Assembly (NCBI RefSeq): GCF_018263905.1
Contig: NZ_JAAFZU010000055.1
Coordinates: 75,673 to 139,672, forward strand
DNA: 64,000 nucleotides
Reading direction: 5' to 3'
Origin: Loktanella sp. SALINAS62
GTDB taxonomy: Bacteria; Pseudomonadota; Alphaproteobacteria; Rhodobacterales; Rhodobacteraceae
Of this stretch, positions 27,090 through 36,229 are shown piece after piece. A model generated the notes under the pieces. That model was not told the origin of the DNA, did no database searches, and was given only the letters and a program-made list of their open reading frames with translations. The first letter of the stretch is position 1, and every line of letters starts with the position of its first letter. The position numbers and the translations under genes are program-made.

Positions 27090-28255
27090 TCGACCTCGCG
27101 TGCTGGCAGACCCAGCAGACTGCGCTTTTCCGCATCCGTCAGGAACGTGGCGTCAGACACCCGCCGCCAGTGCGCATCACGTTCCGATGCCAGTGCTGCG
27201 ACTTGATCGATGTCCGGGCGCAGATCCAGCCGGTCGGTCGTGAAATCCGACAGCCAGTCCGCAATCGCACTGGTAACCCGTGTGGCCAGCGGCAACACCG
27301 TCAGGCGATAGAACGCACGGTTCGCTTCTTGATAATTGGCATAGGTCGCATCACCCGGGATGCCCAACAGCATCGGTGGCACACCAAACGCGATCGCGAT
27401 TTCGCGCGCCGCGGCTTCCTTGGTTTGCTGAAACTCCATGTCGGACGGCGAAAACCCCATTGGTTTCCAATCCAGCCCGCCTTCCAGCAACATCGGACGG
27501 CCCGCATTGCGCGCGCCCTGGTGCTGATGTTCCATTTCGTCGACCAGCCGGTCGTATTGATCCTGGCTAAGCTGCGATTGCCCGTCGTTGCCCTTATACA
27601 CGATGGCACCCGATGGCCTTGCCGCATTGTCCAGCAACGCCTTGGACCAAGCCGACGCCGCATTGTGCACGTCGACGGCATTGGCAGCCGCCTGCATCGG
27701 ACTGAAACCGTAATGATCGTCTTGCGGGTGAAAGCTTTTGATATGGCAAATGGCAGAGCTTTCGGCCGTCACGGCGAAACGGTGCTTGTTCGCACCCACG
27801 CTGTATTCAAAGGCCTCTGGCCAGCCATCCCGCCCCGGCACCAACCGCATCCGATCAGACCGCAGCACGTGCAGTTCAATCGGCAAACCACCGTCACCCA
27901 CACCTTCCAGATAGGCATCGCCAGTCAGCAAAAGCTGCCCGTAAAGCGATTCCAGCAGCTCCGCCCGGCCCTGCGCCCCGTTGGGCCGCGCGATCAGGTC
28001 TTGCACCGGATGCGTGTCGTAACGTTGCAGCCGGTCCTGCGCGATCAAAGGCAGGGCCGCCGCAGCTTCTGCAATCAGCTTGACCGCACGGAACCCGATG
28101 GGGTTGGCGGCAAAACCCGCCCGCGTCAGCGATGCCGTGTCCCGCGCGCTCCAGGCGGTACGGCCCTGTGTCGCCCAATTGACGACCTTGCCCGTGGCAG
28201 AGGCTTTCACCTCTGCCACCGCAGGGGTCGCCGCCTTGTTCCAGAATTCAAACAT
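27086..28255 (-). CDS. GTA portal protein, HK97 type (g3)
   Basis: The 389-aa portal forms the dodecameric ring through which DNA is packaged. HK97-portal blocks are NPIGFRAVKLIAEAAAALPL (near 52-71), LYGQLLLTGDAYLEGV (near 107-122) and ASAWSKALLDNAARPSGAIVYK. GGAGTGAGCA precedes ATG 28255. It overlaps g3.5 by 4 bp. A gap of 99 bp separates it from the terminase end, with no convincing coding sequence in it. Confidence 0.94.
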   Translation of the reverse strand: MFEFWNKAATPAVAEVKASATGKVVNWATQGRTAWSARDTASLTRAGFAANPIGFRAVKLIAEAAAALPLIAQDRLQRYDTHPVQDLIARPNGAQGRAELLESLYGQLLLTGDAYLEGVGDGGLPIELHVLRSDRMRLVPGRDGWPEAFEYSVGANKHRFAVTAESSAICHIKSFHPQDDHYGFSPMQAAANAVDVHNAASAWSKALLDNAARPSGAIVYKGNDGQSQLSQDQYDRLVDEMEHQHQGARNAGRPMLLEGGLDWKPMGFSPSDMEFQQTKEAAAREIAIAFGVPPMLLGIPGDATYANYQEANRAFYRLTVLPLATRVTSAIADWLSDFTTDRLDLRPDIDQVAALASERDAHWRRVSDATFLTDAEKRSLLGLPAREVE

Positions 28256-28354
28256 TGCTCACTCCTCGGGGCCGCTGTCGTGACTGTCAAAAGCGTTTTG
28301 CAGCACAAACCTTTCCAGCTTCTGCACCCACCGTGCGCAGCTTTAGCAACACCC

Positions 28355-29633
28355 TCAAAGCCGCCGCATCCGGGGTGCGCGCCAGTTCTGCGCGGGCCCA
28401 ATCATCAACTCGTGCAACGCCCAGACCAGCGCATCCACCCGGTCGGGTGATCCTTTTCCCGTGAACCCCTGCGTTGTCATCAGACACATCTGGTCTTCCA
28501 GCGCGCCCAAGCCCCGCAAATGCTTGATGCGGCCCTGCTCGTACAACGCGGCAACGGGTTCGGCGCGCGCGACCTTGCCTTTGCGCGCATTCACCGCCGT
28601 ATACGACACCAGCGGATCGATCTGGCGCACGATGGCTTCGACCATGTCGCCACCTTGATTGACCTCTGCCACCAGCCGGTCCGCATTGTGACGGCGATAG
28701 GCGGCCACCGCAGCATTCGCCCAATCCAGCGGGGTCGCTGCCTGCACGCTGGCATCTTCCAGCACATAGCCGCGCCATGTATGCGGCGGGCCTGAATTGC
28801 TGACCCCCGCCACCACGATCCCACAGGCATCCGACCCGCGATGACCGGTCGCGGGCGGATCGACTGCCACCACAATGCGGTCCAGCGCCTCGACCTCTGG
28901 CACGATCAGCGCAATCAGGGCGTCCGTGGTCCACAGCGACCCTTCGGCATCATCCAGCAAGACGCCATCCAATTCCTGTCGGCCCAGCCGGGTGCCCGCA
29001 TAACGTCTGTGGACTTCTGCCAGAAATGACGGTGCCAGATGCGCCGCATTGGCGAATGTCGATGCATGGGTCGTGACCGTGCTGGACCGTTCCAGCATAT
29101 CTTTCAGCACCGGCGCATTGCGCGGCGTGGTCGTGACAACCGCCTGTGGCAAATCCCCCAGCCGCAATCCGAATTCGACCATATCCCAGGTTGCTTCACC
29201 ATTTTTCCACTTGGCGACCTCGTCAGCCCAGACCGCATCAAACTGCGGCCCCCGCAATGCTTCGGGATCAAAAGCTGAAAAAACCTGCGCCTCTGCACCA
29301 TTGGGCCAGCGCAGAATACGGCGGTTCGCAATCCACTGTGGCGCGCGGTCGGGCGGCGAACAGGCCATGATCCCGCTATCCCCCAGCACCATGACCTCAC
29401 GGGCCTGATCATAGGTTTCACCGATGATGGCGATCCGACGCGCCGCACCACGCTGTCGTGGCCTGCTGCCTTCGGCCTTTGCGCGCACCCATTCAGCCCC
29501 GGCCCGCGTCTTGCCCGCCCCCCCGTCCGCCCAGAATGACCCATGTGCGCCAATCACCGACCGGCGGCACCTGATGCGGCAGCGCCCAGAAATCAAACAG
29601 ATAGGGCAAGGCCTGCAGCGCGCCCTCTGTCAA
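28355..29633 (-). pseudogene. GTA terminase large subunit (g2), interrupted by a +1 frameshift in the Walker A motif
   Basis: The DNA packaging motor is encoded in two frames. From about 29633 the first frame gives LTEGALQALPYLFDFWALPHQ and continues to WVILGGRG, then runs out of frame to a stop near 29493. The second frame picks up at AGKTRAGAEWVR and runs to 28355. The break is at a C7 run on the plus strand (29518-29524; G7 on the coding strand). With six G the motif reads GGRGAGKTRAG, an intact Walker A loop; with seven it does not. Downstream blocks look normal: the Walker B-type FDAVWADEVAKW, TTTPRNAPVLKDM, and the nuclease-type AVDPPATGHRGSDACG. The gene could be truly broken, rescued by slippage, or a homopolymer sequencing error. 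The start is uncertain: the ATG overlapping the g1 stop (29638) is out of frame, leaving TTG 29633. Confidence 0.88.
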
Positions 29634-29634
29634 A

Positions 29635-29970
29635 TCATTTAGGAAAAGATCCTGCCGTATCCGCGGCCCGGATGCGATCAAGTTGGCGCCGGATCTGATC
29701 GCGCAACGCGTCGTGGTCCAGCACGCTGGGGTCATCTTGGATGAATTTTTCACGGAACGCCTCCTCGGCTTTCAACAAGATCAGGTGTACGGCTGACAAT
29801 TCACCGATCCGCGTGACCAATGCCTTGGTAGGTGGGGTGTCCAAATCACCAAGCGCGTCCAGCTGGCTGTGGATCATGCGCTTCAGTGTGTCGTAAAGCG
29901 CCGCGATTTCGCGTTGCCGCGCCTCCGCAGCGGCCTGACCCGGTGGGTCAGGCAAGTCCTGTTCGTTCAT
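29635..29970 (-). CDS. GTA small terminase subunit (g1)
   Basis: The 111-aa protein at the head of the GTA cluster, in the g1 position that encodes a small terminase in the Rhodobacter GTA. The sequence is highly helical with coiled-coil character (AEARQREIAALYDTLKRMIHSQLDALG and VTRIGELSAVHLILLKAEEAFREKF), fitting an oligomeric ring. AAAGGT lies nine bases before ATG 29970. It ends adjacent to the large terminase start. Confidence 0.87.
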   Translation of the reverse strand: MNEQDLPDPPGQAAAEARQREIAALYDTLKRMIHSQLDALGDLDTPPTKALVTRIGELSAVHLILLKAEEAFREKFIQDDPSVLDHDALRDQIRRQLDRIRAADTAGSFPK

Positions 29971-30060
29971 GCGGTATCAACCTTTATGGATGCGTCCGTC
30001 GGGGTCGAGAAACGTACACCACCCGCAAACAGGGTCAAAAAGGGCGGCACAACGCTTTCC

Positions 30061-30088
30061 AGCTCGCACCCGAAACTGGGTACAAGCT
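30061..30088. promoter_or_regulatory. 28-bp inverted repeat in the GTA upstream region
   Basis: Arms 30061-30071 and 30078-30088 match over 11 positions; nine are Watson-Crick and two are G-U if folded as minus-strand RNA. The repeat lies 91 bp upstream of g1 and about 70 bp past the mltG stop, with no T tract. It may be an operator or a leader hairpin for the GTA operon. TTAA half-sites, possible CtrA contacts, lie nearby at about 30090, 30132 and 30161. Confidence 0.4.
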
Positions 30089-30124
30089 GTTAAGGTTCAA
30101 ATAAATTCAGGGGGTTGGACGTCC

Positions 30125-30141
30125 GGTCCGCTTAACGGACC
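30125..30141. other. Small hairpin between mltG and the GTA cluster
   Basis: GGTCCG 30125-30130 pairs perfectly with CGGACC 30136-30141 around CTTAA, 16 bp after the mltG stop. There is no T run on either side, so it is weak evidence for termination of the fab-mltG transcript. Confidence 0.3.
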
Positions 30142-30156
30142 ATGACGGCGGCGTGC

Positions 30157-31317
30157 TTAACCATCGCTGGCCGCACGCTCCGCCTCAATGACACGCCACG
30201 CGGCGACATTGCGATTATGGTCGTCCAGATTGGTCGCAAACGCATGCCCGCCCGTACCGTCAGCCACAAAGAACACATAATCCGTGGTATCGGGGTCAAG
30301 TGCGGCTTCGATGCTGGCCTTTCCCGGATTGGCAATCGGCGTCGGCGGCAGCGCCGGAATGGTATAGGTGTTCCACGGCGTCGGCGTATCCAATTCGCTC
30401 CGTCGCAACCCACGCCCCAGAATACCCTGCCCTTGGGTCACGCCATAGATCACGGCCGGGTCCGTTTGCAGCCGCATGCCCCGTTCCAGCCGGTTTATAA
30501 AGACACTGGCAACCTGACGTCGCTCGGTCGGAACGGCCGTTTCCTTTTCGATCAACGACGCAAGGATCAACGCCTCTTCTGGCGTCTCGATGGGTAATCC
30601 GTCCACCCGTGCAGCCCAGGCATCGGCAAGGATCTGTTCCTGCGCCGCTGTCATCCGTGCAATGATGGTCTCCCGCGTCGTGCCCGCTGTGAATTCGTAG
30701 CTGTCTGGCGCCAATGATCCCTCGGGCGGCGTATCGGTCAGATCACCGTCCAATACATCAATCGCCAGCAGGGCCTGTGCCACCTGCCAGCTTGTCGTGC
30801 CTTCCGCGACAGCCAATCGCAAACGTGTATCACCCTGCTGCAAGACCGTGGTATAGGCCGCCGGCGCTTCATCTTCACCCGGCACAAATTCCGTGACTTC
30901 GCTGTACTGACCCGTCGTCGGGTCAAGTTCGCGGACCTGTACTTCGTTTTCACGCACACCGACGCGGTACACGATTTCCGTGCCGCAGGTATTCGCCCCG
31001 CCCCGCGTGACCGTATCCACGATGTCAGCCATGGATGCGGCTTCTGGTATCAAAAAGCTGCCTGCCTTCAGTTCCGATGACTTATCCGCATAATCCGCGC
31101 CCATCCGAAAGATCGCGGCAGACGATACAGCGCCTTGCTCTTGCAGGTTCTCGCTGACACGCCGCATGTTCGATCCGGGCGCGACCTGCAGGCAAATCCC
31201 CTGCGTCAATGGTCCAGCAGTTGCGTACTGCTGGGTGCCCCACGCAATGACACCCGCCACGACGAATAACGCGACGATCATGAAGGTCAGCGCATTAGAC
31301 GCAAGGTGTCGCCACAT
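30157..31317 (-). CDS. mltG: Endolytic murein transglycosylase MltG
   Basis: Membrane-bound lytic transglycosylase thought to cut nascent peptidoglycan strands and set glycan length. The 386-aa protein has one N-terminal transmembrane helix (residues 8-29) and a periplasmic LysM-like region. The YceG catalytic domain has ASLIEKET (catalytic Glu), RRQVASVFINRLERGMRLQTDPAVIYG and NTYTIPALPPTPIANPGKASIEA. It directly abuts fabF, a pairing often seen in alphaproteobacteria, so acyl-chain and wall synthesis genes share a transcript. Confidence 0.94.
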   Translation of the reverse strand: MWRHLASNALTFMIVALFVVAGVIAWGTQQYATAGPLTQGICLQVAPGSNMRRVSENLQEQGAVSSAAIFRMGADYADKSSELKAGSFLIPEAASMADIVDTVTRGGANTCGTEIVYRVGVRENEVQVRELDPTTGQYSEVTEFVPGEDEAPAAYTTVLQQGDTRLRLAVAEGTTSWQVAQALLAIDVLDGDLTDTPPEGSLAPDSYEFTAGTTRETIIARMTAAQEQILADAWAARVDGLPIETPEEALILASLIEKETAVPTERRQVASVFINRLERGMRLQTDPAVIYGVTQGQGILGRGLRRSELDTPTPWNTYTIPALPPTPIANPGKASIEAALDPDTTDYVFFVADGTGGHAFATNLDDHNRNVAAWRVIEAERAASDG

Positions 31318-32580
31318 TTATTCGACCTTTCCCAACACAAGGCTGGCATTGGTCCCGCCAAAACCGAACGAATTTGACAAGGCGATGTCGATCTTGGCAG
31401 GACGCTTTTCGTTCGCACACAAATCGATCTGCGTTTCGGCATCGATATGATCAAGGTTCAGCGTCGGCGGTGCGACCTGATCGCGGATCGCCAGAATGCT
31501 GAAAATCGCCTCGATCGCGCCGGCAGCGCCCAGCAGGTGACCTGTTGCAGATTTCGTCGACGACATCTTCAGCCGTGCAGCAGCTTCCGGCCCGACCAAG
31601 CGTTCAACGGCACCCAGTTCAATGGTATCCGCCATTGTCGAAGTGCCGTGGGCGTTGACGTAATCAATGTCCTGCGGCGTGATACCGGCATTCCGGCAGG
31701 CCGCGCGCATCGCGCGCTCCGCGCCTTCGTGGTTGGGGGGCGGCGCCGTGATATGGTGCGCATCGCCCGACAGGCCGTATCCTTTGACCTCGGCATAGAT
31801 CTTGGCACCGCGCGCCTTGGCGTGTTCGTATTCTTCCAGAACGACGATCCCCGCACCTTCGCCCATCACGAACCCGTCGCGGTCGCGGTCCCACGGACGG
31901 CTGGCTTTTGTCGGATCGTCCGCGCGGTCGGTCGACAGCGCCTTGCACGCGTTGAAACCAGCAATACCGATCCTGCAGATTGCGGCTTCTGCACCGCCAG
32001 CGATCATCACATCGGCGTCGCCATATTGGATCAACCGGCTGGCATCACCGATGGCATGCGCGCCGGTCGAACAGGCTGTCACGACCGAATGGTTCGGCCC
32101 CTTGAACCCATAGCGGATGCTGACCTGACCAGAAATCAGATTGATCAACGCACCGGGCACAAAAAACGGCGACACCCGACGCGGCCCTTTTTCTTCCATC
32201 ATCACGGCCGTGTTCGCGATTGAATTCAGACCGCCAATCCCCGACCCGATCAGCACGCCCGTCCGTTCCCGATCTTCGGACTCCGTCGGCATCCAGCCTG
32301 AATCCTCGATGGCCTGTTGGGCTGCGGCGATGCCGAACAGGATAAAGGTATCGACCTTGCGCTGTTCTTTCGGCTCCATATAGGTGTCGGGGTTGAACGT
32401 GCCGTCGCTGCCATCGCCACGCGGCACCTCGCAGGCATAGGTCGTGACCAACCCTTCGGTATCGAATTGCGTAATTGGGCCAGCTCCCGACTGACCGTCC
32501 AAAATACGGCTCCAGCTGGCTTCGACCCCGTCGGCCAAAGGTGTGACAAGTCCCAATCCAGTAACGACTACCCGGCGCAT
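31318..32580 (-). CDS. fabF: 3-oxoacyl-[acyl-carrier-protein] synthase II
   Basis: Condensing enzyme that elongates acyl-ACP with malonyl-ACP and sets membrane fluidity. The 420-aa protein has the KAS II triad: Cys170 in VVTACSTGAHAIG, the His in NAHGTSTMADTIE, and the His in TKSATGHLLGAAG. ATG 32580 (MRRVVVTGLGLVTPLADGV) is chosen; the longer frame to 32655 lacks a ribosome site and is not conserved in the family. It lies 205 bp after acpP, with a terminator between, so it may have its own promoter. Confidence 0.97.
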   Translation of the reverse strand: MRRVVVTGLGLVTPLADGVEASWSRILDGQSGAGPITQFDTEGLVTTYACEVPRGDGSDGTFNPDTYMEPKEQRKVDTFILFGIAAAQQAIEDSGWMPTESEDRERTGVLIGSGIGGLNSIANTAVMMEEKGPRRVSPFFVPGALINLISGQVSIRYGFKGPNHSVVTACSTGAHAIGDASRLIQYGDADVMIAGGAEAAICRIGIAGFNACKALSTDRADDPTKASRPWDRDRDGFVMGEGAGIVVLEEYEHAKARGAKIYAEVKGYGLSGDAHHITAPPPNHEGAERAMRAACRNAGITPQDIDYVNAHGTSTMADTIELGAVERLVGPEAAARLKMSSTKSATGHLLGAAGAIEAIFSILAIRDQVAPPTLNLDHIDAETQIDLCANEKRPAKIDIALSNSFGFGGTNASLVLGKVE

Positions 32581-32716
32581 GTTTCGTCCTTTTCCACTGG
32601 CGAATTGTGGCCCTGATACCGTAACCAACGGGACCGGGGCAAGACCTGCCCACATCCACGTGAAACCCGGCAGGGTGCCTTCGCCTGCAAGACAGGCGCC
32701 AGTTCCGCATCTGCAA

Positions 32717-32747
32717 ACAAAAACGGCCCCCGAGATATCAGAGGCCG
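32717..32747 (-). terminator. Intrinsic terminator after acpP
   Basis: On the minus strand, CGGCCTC (32747-32741) pairs with GGGGCCG (32730-32724), including one G-T, and is followed by TTTTTGTTTG. It probably limits read-through into fabF and accounts for higher acpP expression. Confidence 0.75.
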
Positions 32748-32785
32748 CTTCGCATTTTTGTCCTGTCGCGGACCGGGCGCTGCGC

Positions 32786-33019
32786 TTAAAGCGCGCCCTT
32801 GATGAACTTCACCGCGTCACCGAATGTCTGGATGGTTTCGGCTGCGTCGTCCGGAATTTCGATCCCGAACTCTTCTTCAAACGCCATGACCAGCTCGACG
32901 GTGTCCAGACTGTCAGCGCCAAGGTCGTCGATGAACGACGCGCTTTCGACGACTTTGTCTTCTTCAACCCCAAGATGTTCAACAACGATCTTGCGTACGC
33001 GGCCTTCGACGTCGCTCAT
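32786..33019 (-). CDS. acpP: Acyl carrier protein
   Basis: The 77-aa acidic carrier holds growing acyl chains on a 4'-phosphopantetheine attached to Ser37 in [10 protein letters not shown]. The sequence is the standard four-helix ACP from end to end. AGGATACTAC, a good ribosome site, precedes ATG 33019. It sits between fabG and fabF, followed by a terminator that would allow it to be expressed above its neighbours. Confidence 0.98.
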   Translation of the reverse strand: MSDVEGRVRKIVVEHLGVEEDKVVESASFIDDLGADSLDTVELVMAFEEEFGIEIPDDAAETIQTFGDAVKFIKGAL

Positions 33020-33156
33020 GTAGTATCCTCACGTTCTGTATGGGGACGAACCCCGGTTTGTAACGAGCCACCAAGGCCCGTCCATCAGTTTCCGAAAGCG
33101 CTATAGCAGAGAAACGAGAGCGCGCAAACGCTTTCACCACCCCTGCCGTGCCTCGG

Positions 33157-33894
33157 CTAAAGCATGGCCATTCCACCGTTCACATGCAAGGTCGCACCGG
33201 TGACATAAGCGGCTTCGGGGCTGGCAAGATACAGCACCGCCGCCGCGATTTCGTCCGCCTCGCCCATGCGGGCGGCTGGAATCTGGTTCAGAATTGCGCT
33301 GCGCTGTTCGTCGTTCAGCGCATCGGTCATCGGGGTTGCGATGAATCCGGGTGCCACGCAGTTGACCGTGATTCCCCGGCTTGCGACCTCATAGGCGATG
33401 GACTTGCTCATGCCGACCATACCCGCTTTGCTGGCCGCGTAATTGACCTGTCCAGGGTTGCCCGTTGCCCCCACGATTGAGGAGATGTTCACGATCCGGC
33501 CCCAGCGCGATTTCATCATGCCACGGATCGCACCTTTGCAAAGCCGCATGGTCGCCGTCAGGTTGACGTCCAGCACGCTGGACCATTCGTCGTCCGACAT
33601 CCGCATAAAGATATTGTCGCGCGTGATCCCGGCGTTGTTGACCAGAATATCCAGCGACCCCATCGCTTCGATGGCCTGCTTTGGCAGGGCTGTCACGGCC
33701 TCAGCGTCGCTCAGGTTACAGGGCAGCACATGCACGCGCTCGCCCAATTCTGCCGCCAGTGCTTCCAGCGGTTCGACCCGTGTACCGGACAGACCGACCG
33801 TCGCCCCCGCCTCGTGCAATGCCGTGGCGATGGCGCCGCCAATCCCGCCAGAAGCGCCCGTGATCAGTGCATTCTTACCCGTCAGATTGAACAT
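33157..33894 (-). CDS. fabG: 3-oxoacyl-[acyl-carrier-protein] reductase
   Basis: NADPH-dependent short-chain dehydrogenase that reduces 3-oxoacyl-ACP. The 245-aa protein has the cofactor motif TGASGGIGG (residues 12-20), NNAG (86-89), and the catalytic Ser138, Tyr152 and Lys156 (YAASK). It starts 5 bp after fabD and is followed by a 137-bp gap before acpP, which includes the acpP leader. Confidence 0.98.
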   Translation of the reverse strand: MFNLTGKNALITGASGGIGGAIATALHEAGATVGLSGTRVEPLEALAAELGERVHVLPCNLSDAEAVTALPKQAIEAMGSLDILVNNAGITRDNIFMRMSDDEWSSVLDVNLTATMRLCKGAIRGMMKSRWGRIVNISSIVGATGNPGQVNYAASKAGMVGMSKSIAYEVASRGITVNCVAPGFIATPMTDALNDEQRSAILNQIPAARMGEADEIAAAVLYLASPEAAYVTGATLHVNGGMAML

Positions 33895-33899
33895 GTTAT

Positions 33900-34838
33900 T
33901 TATCCTTTTATCGCGGCCGCGACGGCCTTTGCCTCTTCCGGTGTGCCGACATTGGCGCAGCGCACGTCCTTTGCGATCCGCCGGATCATGCCCGACAACG
34001 CCTTGCCCGCCCCGATTTCAAATATGTCGGTCACACCCTGCTCTGCCATCCATGCAACAGATTTAGACCAGCGCACACGGCCCGCCACCTGCTGCACCAA
34101 CAGCGTGCGTATTTCGTCCGGGTCCTGCACCGCTTCGGCCTTGACGTTGGCCACAACCGGAACGACGGGTGTATTGATCGTCACATCGTTCAAGGCGGCT
34201 TCCATGACACGGGCGGCAGGTTCCATCAACGCGCAATGAAACGGTGCCGATACCGGCAACAGCATCGCGCGTTTCGCCCCAGCTTCCTTGGCCATCGCTG
34301 CGGCCTGTTCCACGGCTGCCTTGCTGCCCGAAATCACGGTCTGGGACGGATCGTTTTCATTCGCCACCTCGCAGACGCCCAGACCCGCGACGCGGGCGAC
34401 GACAGCTTCGACCTCTGCGATGCTCAATCCCAAAATGGCTGCCATTGCACCTTCGCCCACGGGCACGGCGTTCTGCATCGCATCACCACGGATCCGCAAC
34501 AGACGTGCGCAATCTGCGATATCCAGCGCACCCGCCGCTGCCAGCGCCGTATATTCGCCCAGACTGTGGCCCGCGACAAAAGACGCATCCGCCAGTGTGA
34601 CACCTTCGGCCTTCAGCGCGGCCATCGCCGCCAGCGATGTCGCCATCAGCGCGGGCTGTGCGTTGCGCGTCAATGTCAGTGTGTCGGCGTCGCCTTCCCA
34701 GATCAGCCGCGACAGCTTTTCACTCAAGGCGTCATCGACCGCGTCAAACACGGCGCGGGCTTCGGGATAGGCGTCAGCCAGCGCCTTGCCCATGCCGATG
34801 GTTTGCGCCCCTTGGCCGGGAAATACGAATGCACGCAT
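33900..34838 (-). CDS. fabD: Malonyl-CoA:ACP transacylase
   Basis: Loads malonyl groups onto ACP for chain elongation. The 312-aa protein begins MRAFVFPGQGAQ and has the nucleophile Ser92 in GHSLGEYTAL and a His in SAPFHCALM about 110 residues later. The ATG at 34838 has GGAGACC upstream; the longer frame to 34961 runs through the intergenic region. It is the first gene of fabD-fabG-acpP-fabF-mltG and is divergent from the cytochrome b561 fusion. Confidence 0.97.
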   Translation of the reverse strand: MRAFVFPGQGAQTIGMGKALADAYPEARAVFDAVDDALSEKLSRLIWEGDADTLTLTRNAQPALMATSLAAMAALKAEGVTLADASFVAGHSLGEYTALAAAGALDIADCARLLRIRGDAMQNAVPVGEGAMAAILGLSIAEVEAVVARVAGLGVCEVANENDPSQTVISGSKAAVEQAAAMAKEAGAKRAMLLPVSAPFHCALMEPAARVMEAALNDVTINTPVVPVVANVKAEAVQDPDEIRTLLVQQVAGRVRWSKSVAWMAEQGVTDIFEIGAGKALSGMIRRIAKDVRCANVGTPEEAKAVAAAIKG

Positions 34839-34973
34839 GGCGGTCTCCTGTTCCATCTCTGGGCGCTGGATACCCAATGCCCCCCTGTCGCACAATGCCT
34901 CTGCGTCAATGCAAATTGTGACGCCCTGCCAGTTTCGCCTAAGGTTCGCGCGAACAATCAAAGGAATAACGCG

Positions 34974-36167
34974 ATGTCAGACTCGGTCAGGGCCTACGGC
35001 GCCGTCACGAAAAGCTTTCACTGGATCACAGCGGCACTGATCCTGGCGATCATTCCACTGGGGCTTGTCGCAGCGGATTGGCCCGCCGACACCGACGCCG
35101 CCCTGTCCATCAAGACGACGCTGTTCTCGATCCACAAAACGCTGGGCGTCACCGTGTTTTTCGTCGCACTTTTGCGGATCGTCTGGGCGCTGGGACAGCA
35201 AAAGCCCGGACCAATGCACCCCGAACGCAAAAGCGAAACGCTGCTGGCGGAAATCGTGCACTGGGTCTTGTATGGCAGCCTTGTCGCAGCCCCGTTGACG
35301 GGCTGGCTACACCACGCCGCCAGCACCGGTTTTGCGCCGATCTGGTGGCCCTTTGGTCAATCGCTCCCGTTTGTGCCCAAAGACCCTGACGTCGCCCATC
35401 TGTTCGGGGGCATGCATTGGGTCCTGACAAAGGTCATGGTTGCCGCCGTCGTTCTGCACGTTGCCGGCGCGCTGAAACATCACCTGATCGACAAGGATGC
35501 GACCCTGCGCCGGATGTGGTTCGGCACGGTCGCCCTGCCCCGAGTCCCGCACCATCGCACCCCGGTCATTGCGCCTGTTCTTGCCGTGGTCGTTCTGATG
35601 GCAGGTGCGGGCACGGGTGTCGCTCTGTCTGTCACTGGATCGGACCAGCAGACCGCCGCCGCGCTGGAACAGGTTGCTTCGGACTGGACCGTGCAGGACG
35701 GCAACGTGTCGATCACCGTCATCCAGATGGGATCAGAGGTGACGGGCCAGTTCGCAGATTGGACGGCCTCAATCAGTTTCGATCCCCAGGCAGAGGCAGA
35801 GGCCGGGACCGTCGATGTGACGGTCGCCATCGGATCGCTGTCGCTCGGATCTGTGACGGATCAGGCGATGGGCGCTGATTTCTTCAACACGGACGCCTTT
35901 CCGACCGCCAGTTTTTCCGCACCGATCCTGCGTCAGGACGATGGCAGCTACATCGCGGACGGCACGCTGACGCTCAAGGGCACGCAGGCACCTGTCACAT
36001 TGCCTTTTGATCTGGTGCTGGATGGGGATACCGCGACGGCCAGTGGTCAGACGTCCTTGAACCGTCAGACCTTTGGGATCGGGGAAAGCATGACAACGTC
36101 GGACAATCTGGGCTTTGATGTTGTGCTGGACGTGACGCTGACAGCCACACGTGGCGCACAGGACTGA
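34974..36167 (+). CDS. Cytochrome b561 - YceI fusion protein
   Basis: The 397-aa protein joins a four-helix cytochrome b561 domain (about residues 5-190, membrane helices near 15-34, 52-70, 90-110 and 145-165, with His16, His54 and later His as haem ligand candidates) to a C-terminal YceI domain (about 215-395), a lipocalin-like beta-barrel that binds isoprenoids such as ubiquinone. A membrane segment near 190-210 places YceI in the periplasm. This suggests an electron-transfer protein using a quinone-like lipid. ATG 34974 has AAAGGA 8 bp upstream. A free YceI gene lies convergent, 60 bp away. Confidence 0.9.
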   Translation: MSDSVRAYGAVTKSFHWITAALILAIIPLGLVAADWPADTDAALSIKTTLFSIHKTLGVTVFFVALLRIVWALGQQKPGPMHPERKSETLLAEIVHWVLYGSLVAAPLTGWLHHAASTGFAPIWWPFGQSLPFVPKDPDVAHLFGGMHWVLTKVMVAAVVLHVAGALKHHLIDKDATLRRMWFGTVALPRVPHHRTPVIAPVLAVVVLMAGAGTGVALSVTGSDQQTAAALEQVASDWTVQDGNVSITVIQMGSEVTGQFADWTASISFDPQAEAEAGTVDVTVAIGSLSLGSVTDQAMGADFFNTDAFPTASFSAPILRQDDGSYIADGTLTLKGTQAPVTLPFDLVLDGDTATASGQTSLNRQTFGIGESMTTSDNLGFDVVLDVTLTATRGAQD

Positions 36168-36176
36168 AAACAACAA

Positions 36177-36206
36177 AAGGGCCGCGTTCGATGAACGCGG
36201 CCCTTT
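36177..36206. terminator. Bidirectional intrinsic terminator between the b561-YceI fusion and YceI
   Basis: GGGCCGCGTTC 36179-36189 pairs perfectly with GAACGCGGCCC 36193-36203. AAAA before and TTTATAT after provide U tracts for both strands. Confidence 0.88.
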
Positions 36207-36229
36207 ATATCTGTCACACTCATGCGTGA

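Noticed and set aside
28256-28354. Extra small gene between GTA portal and terminase
   Set aside because: No frame in this 99-bp gap has a ribosome site and a plausible composition; candidates are overlaps of neighbouring genes in other frames.
16112-29970. A complete active prophage
   Set aside because: No integrase, replication, repressor or lysis genes are present; the gene order is the domesticated Rhodobacterales GTA.
34236-34973. A 246-codon N-terminal extension of the cytochrome b561-YceI frame
   Set aside because: It runs antisense through fabD and has no membrane or family features; ATG 34974 has a good ribosome site.
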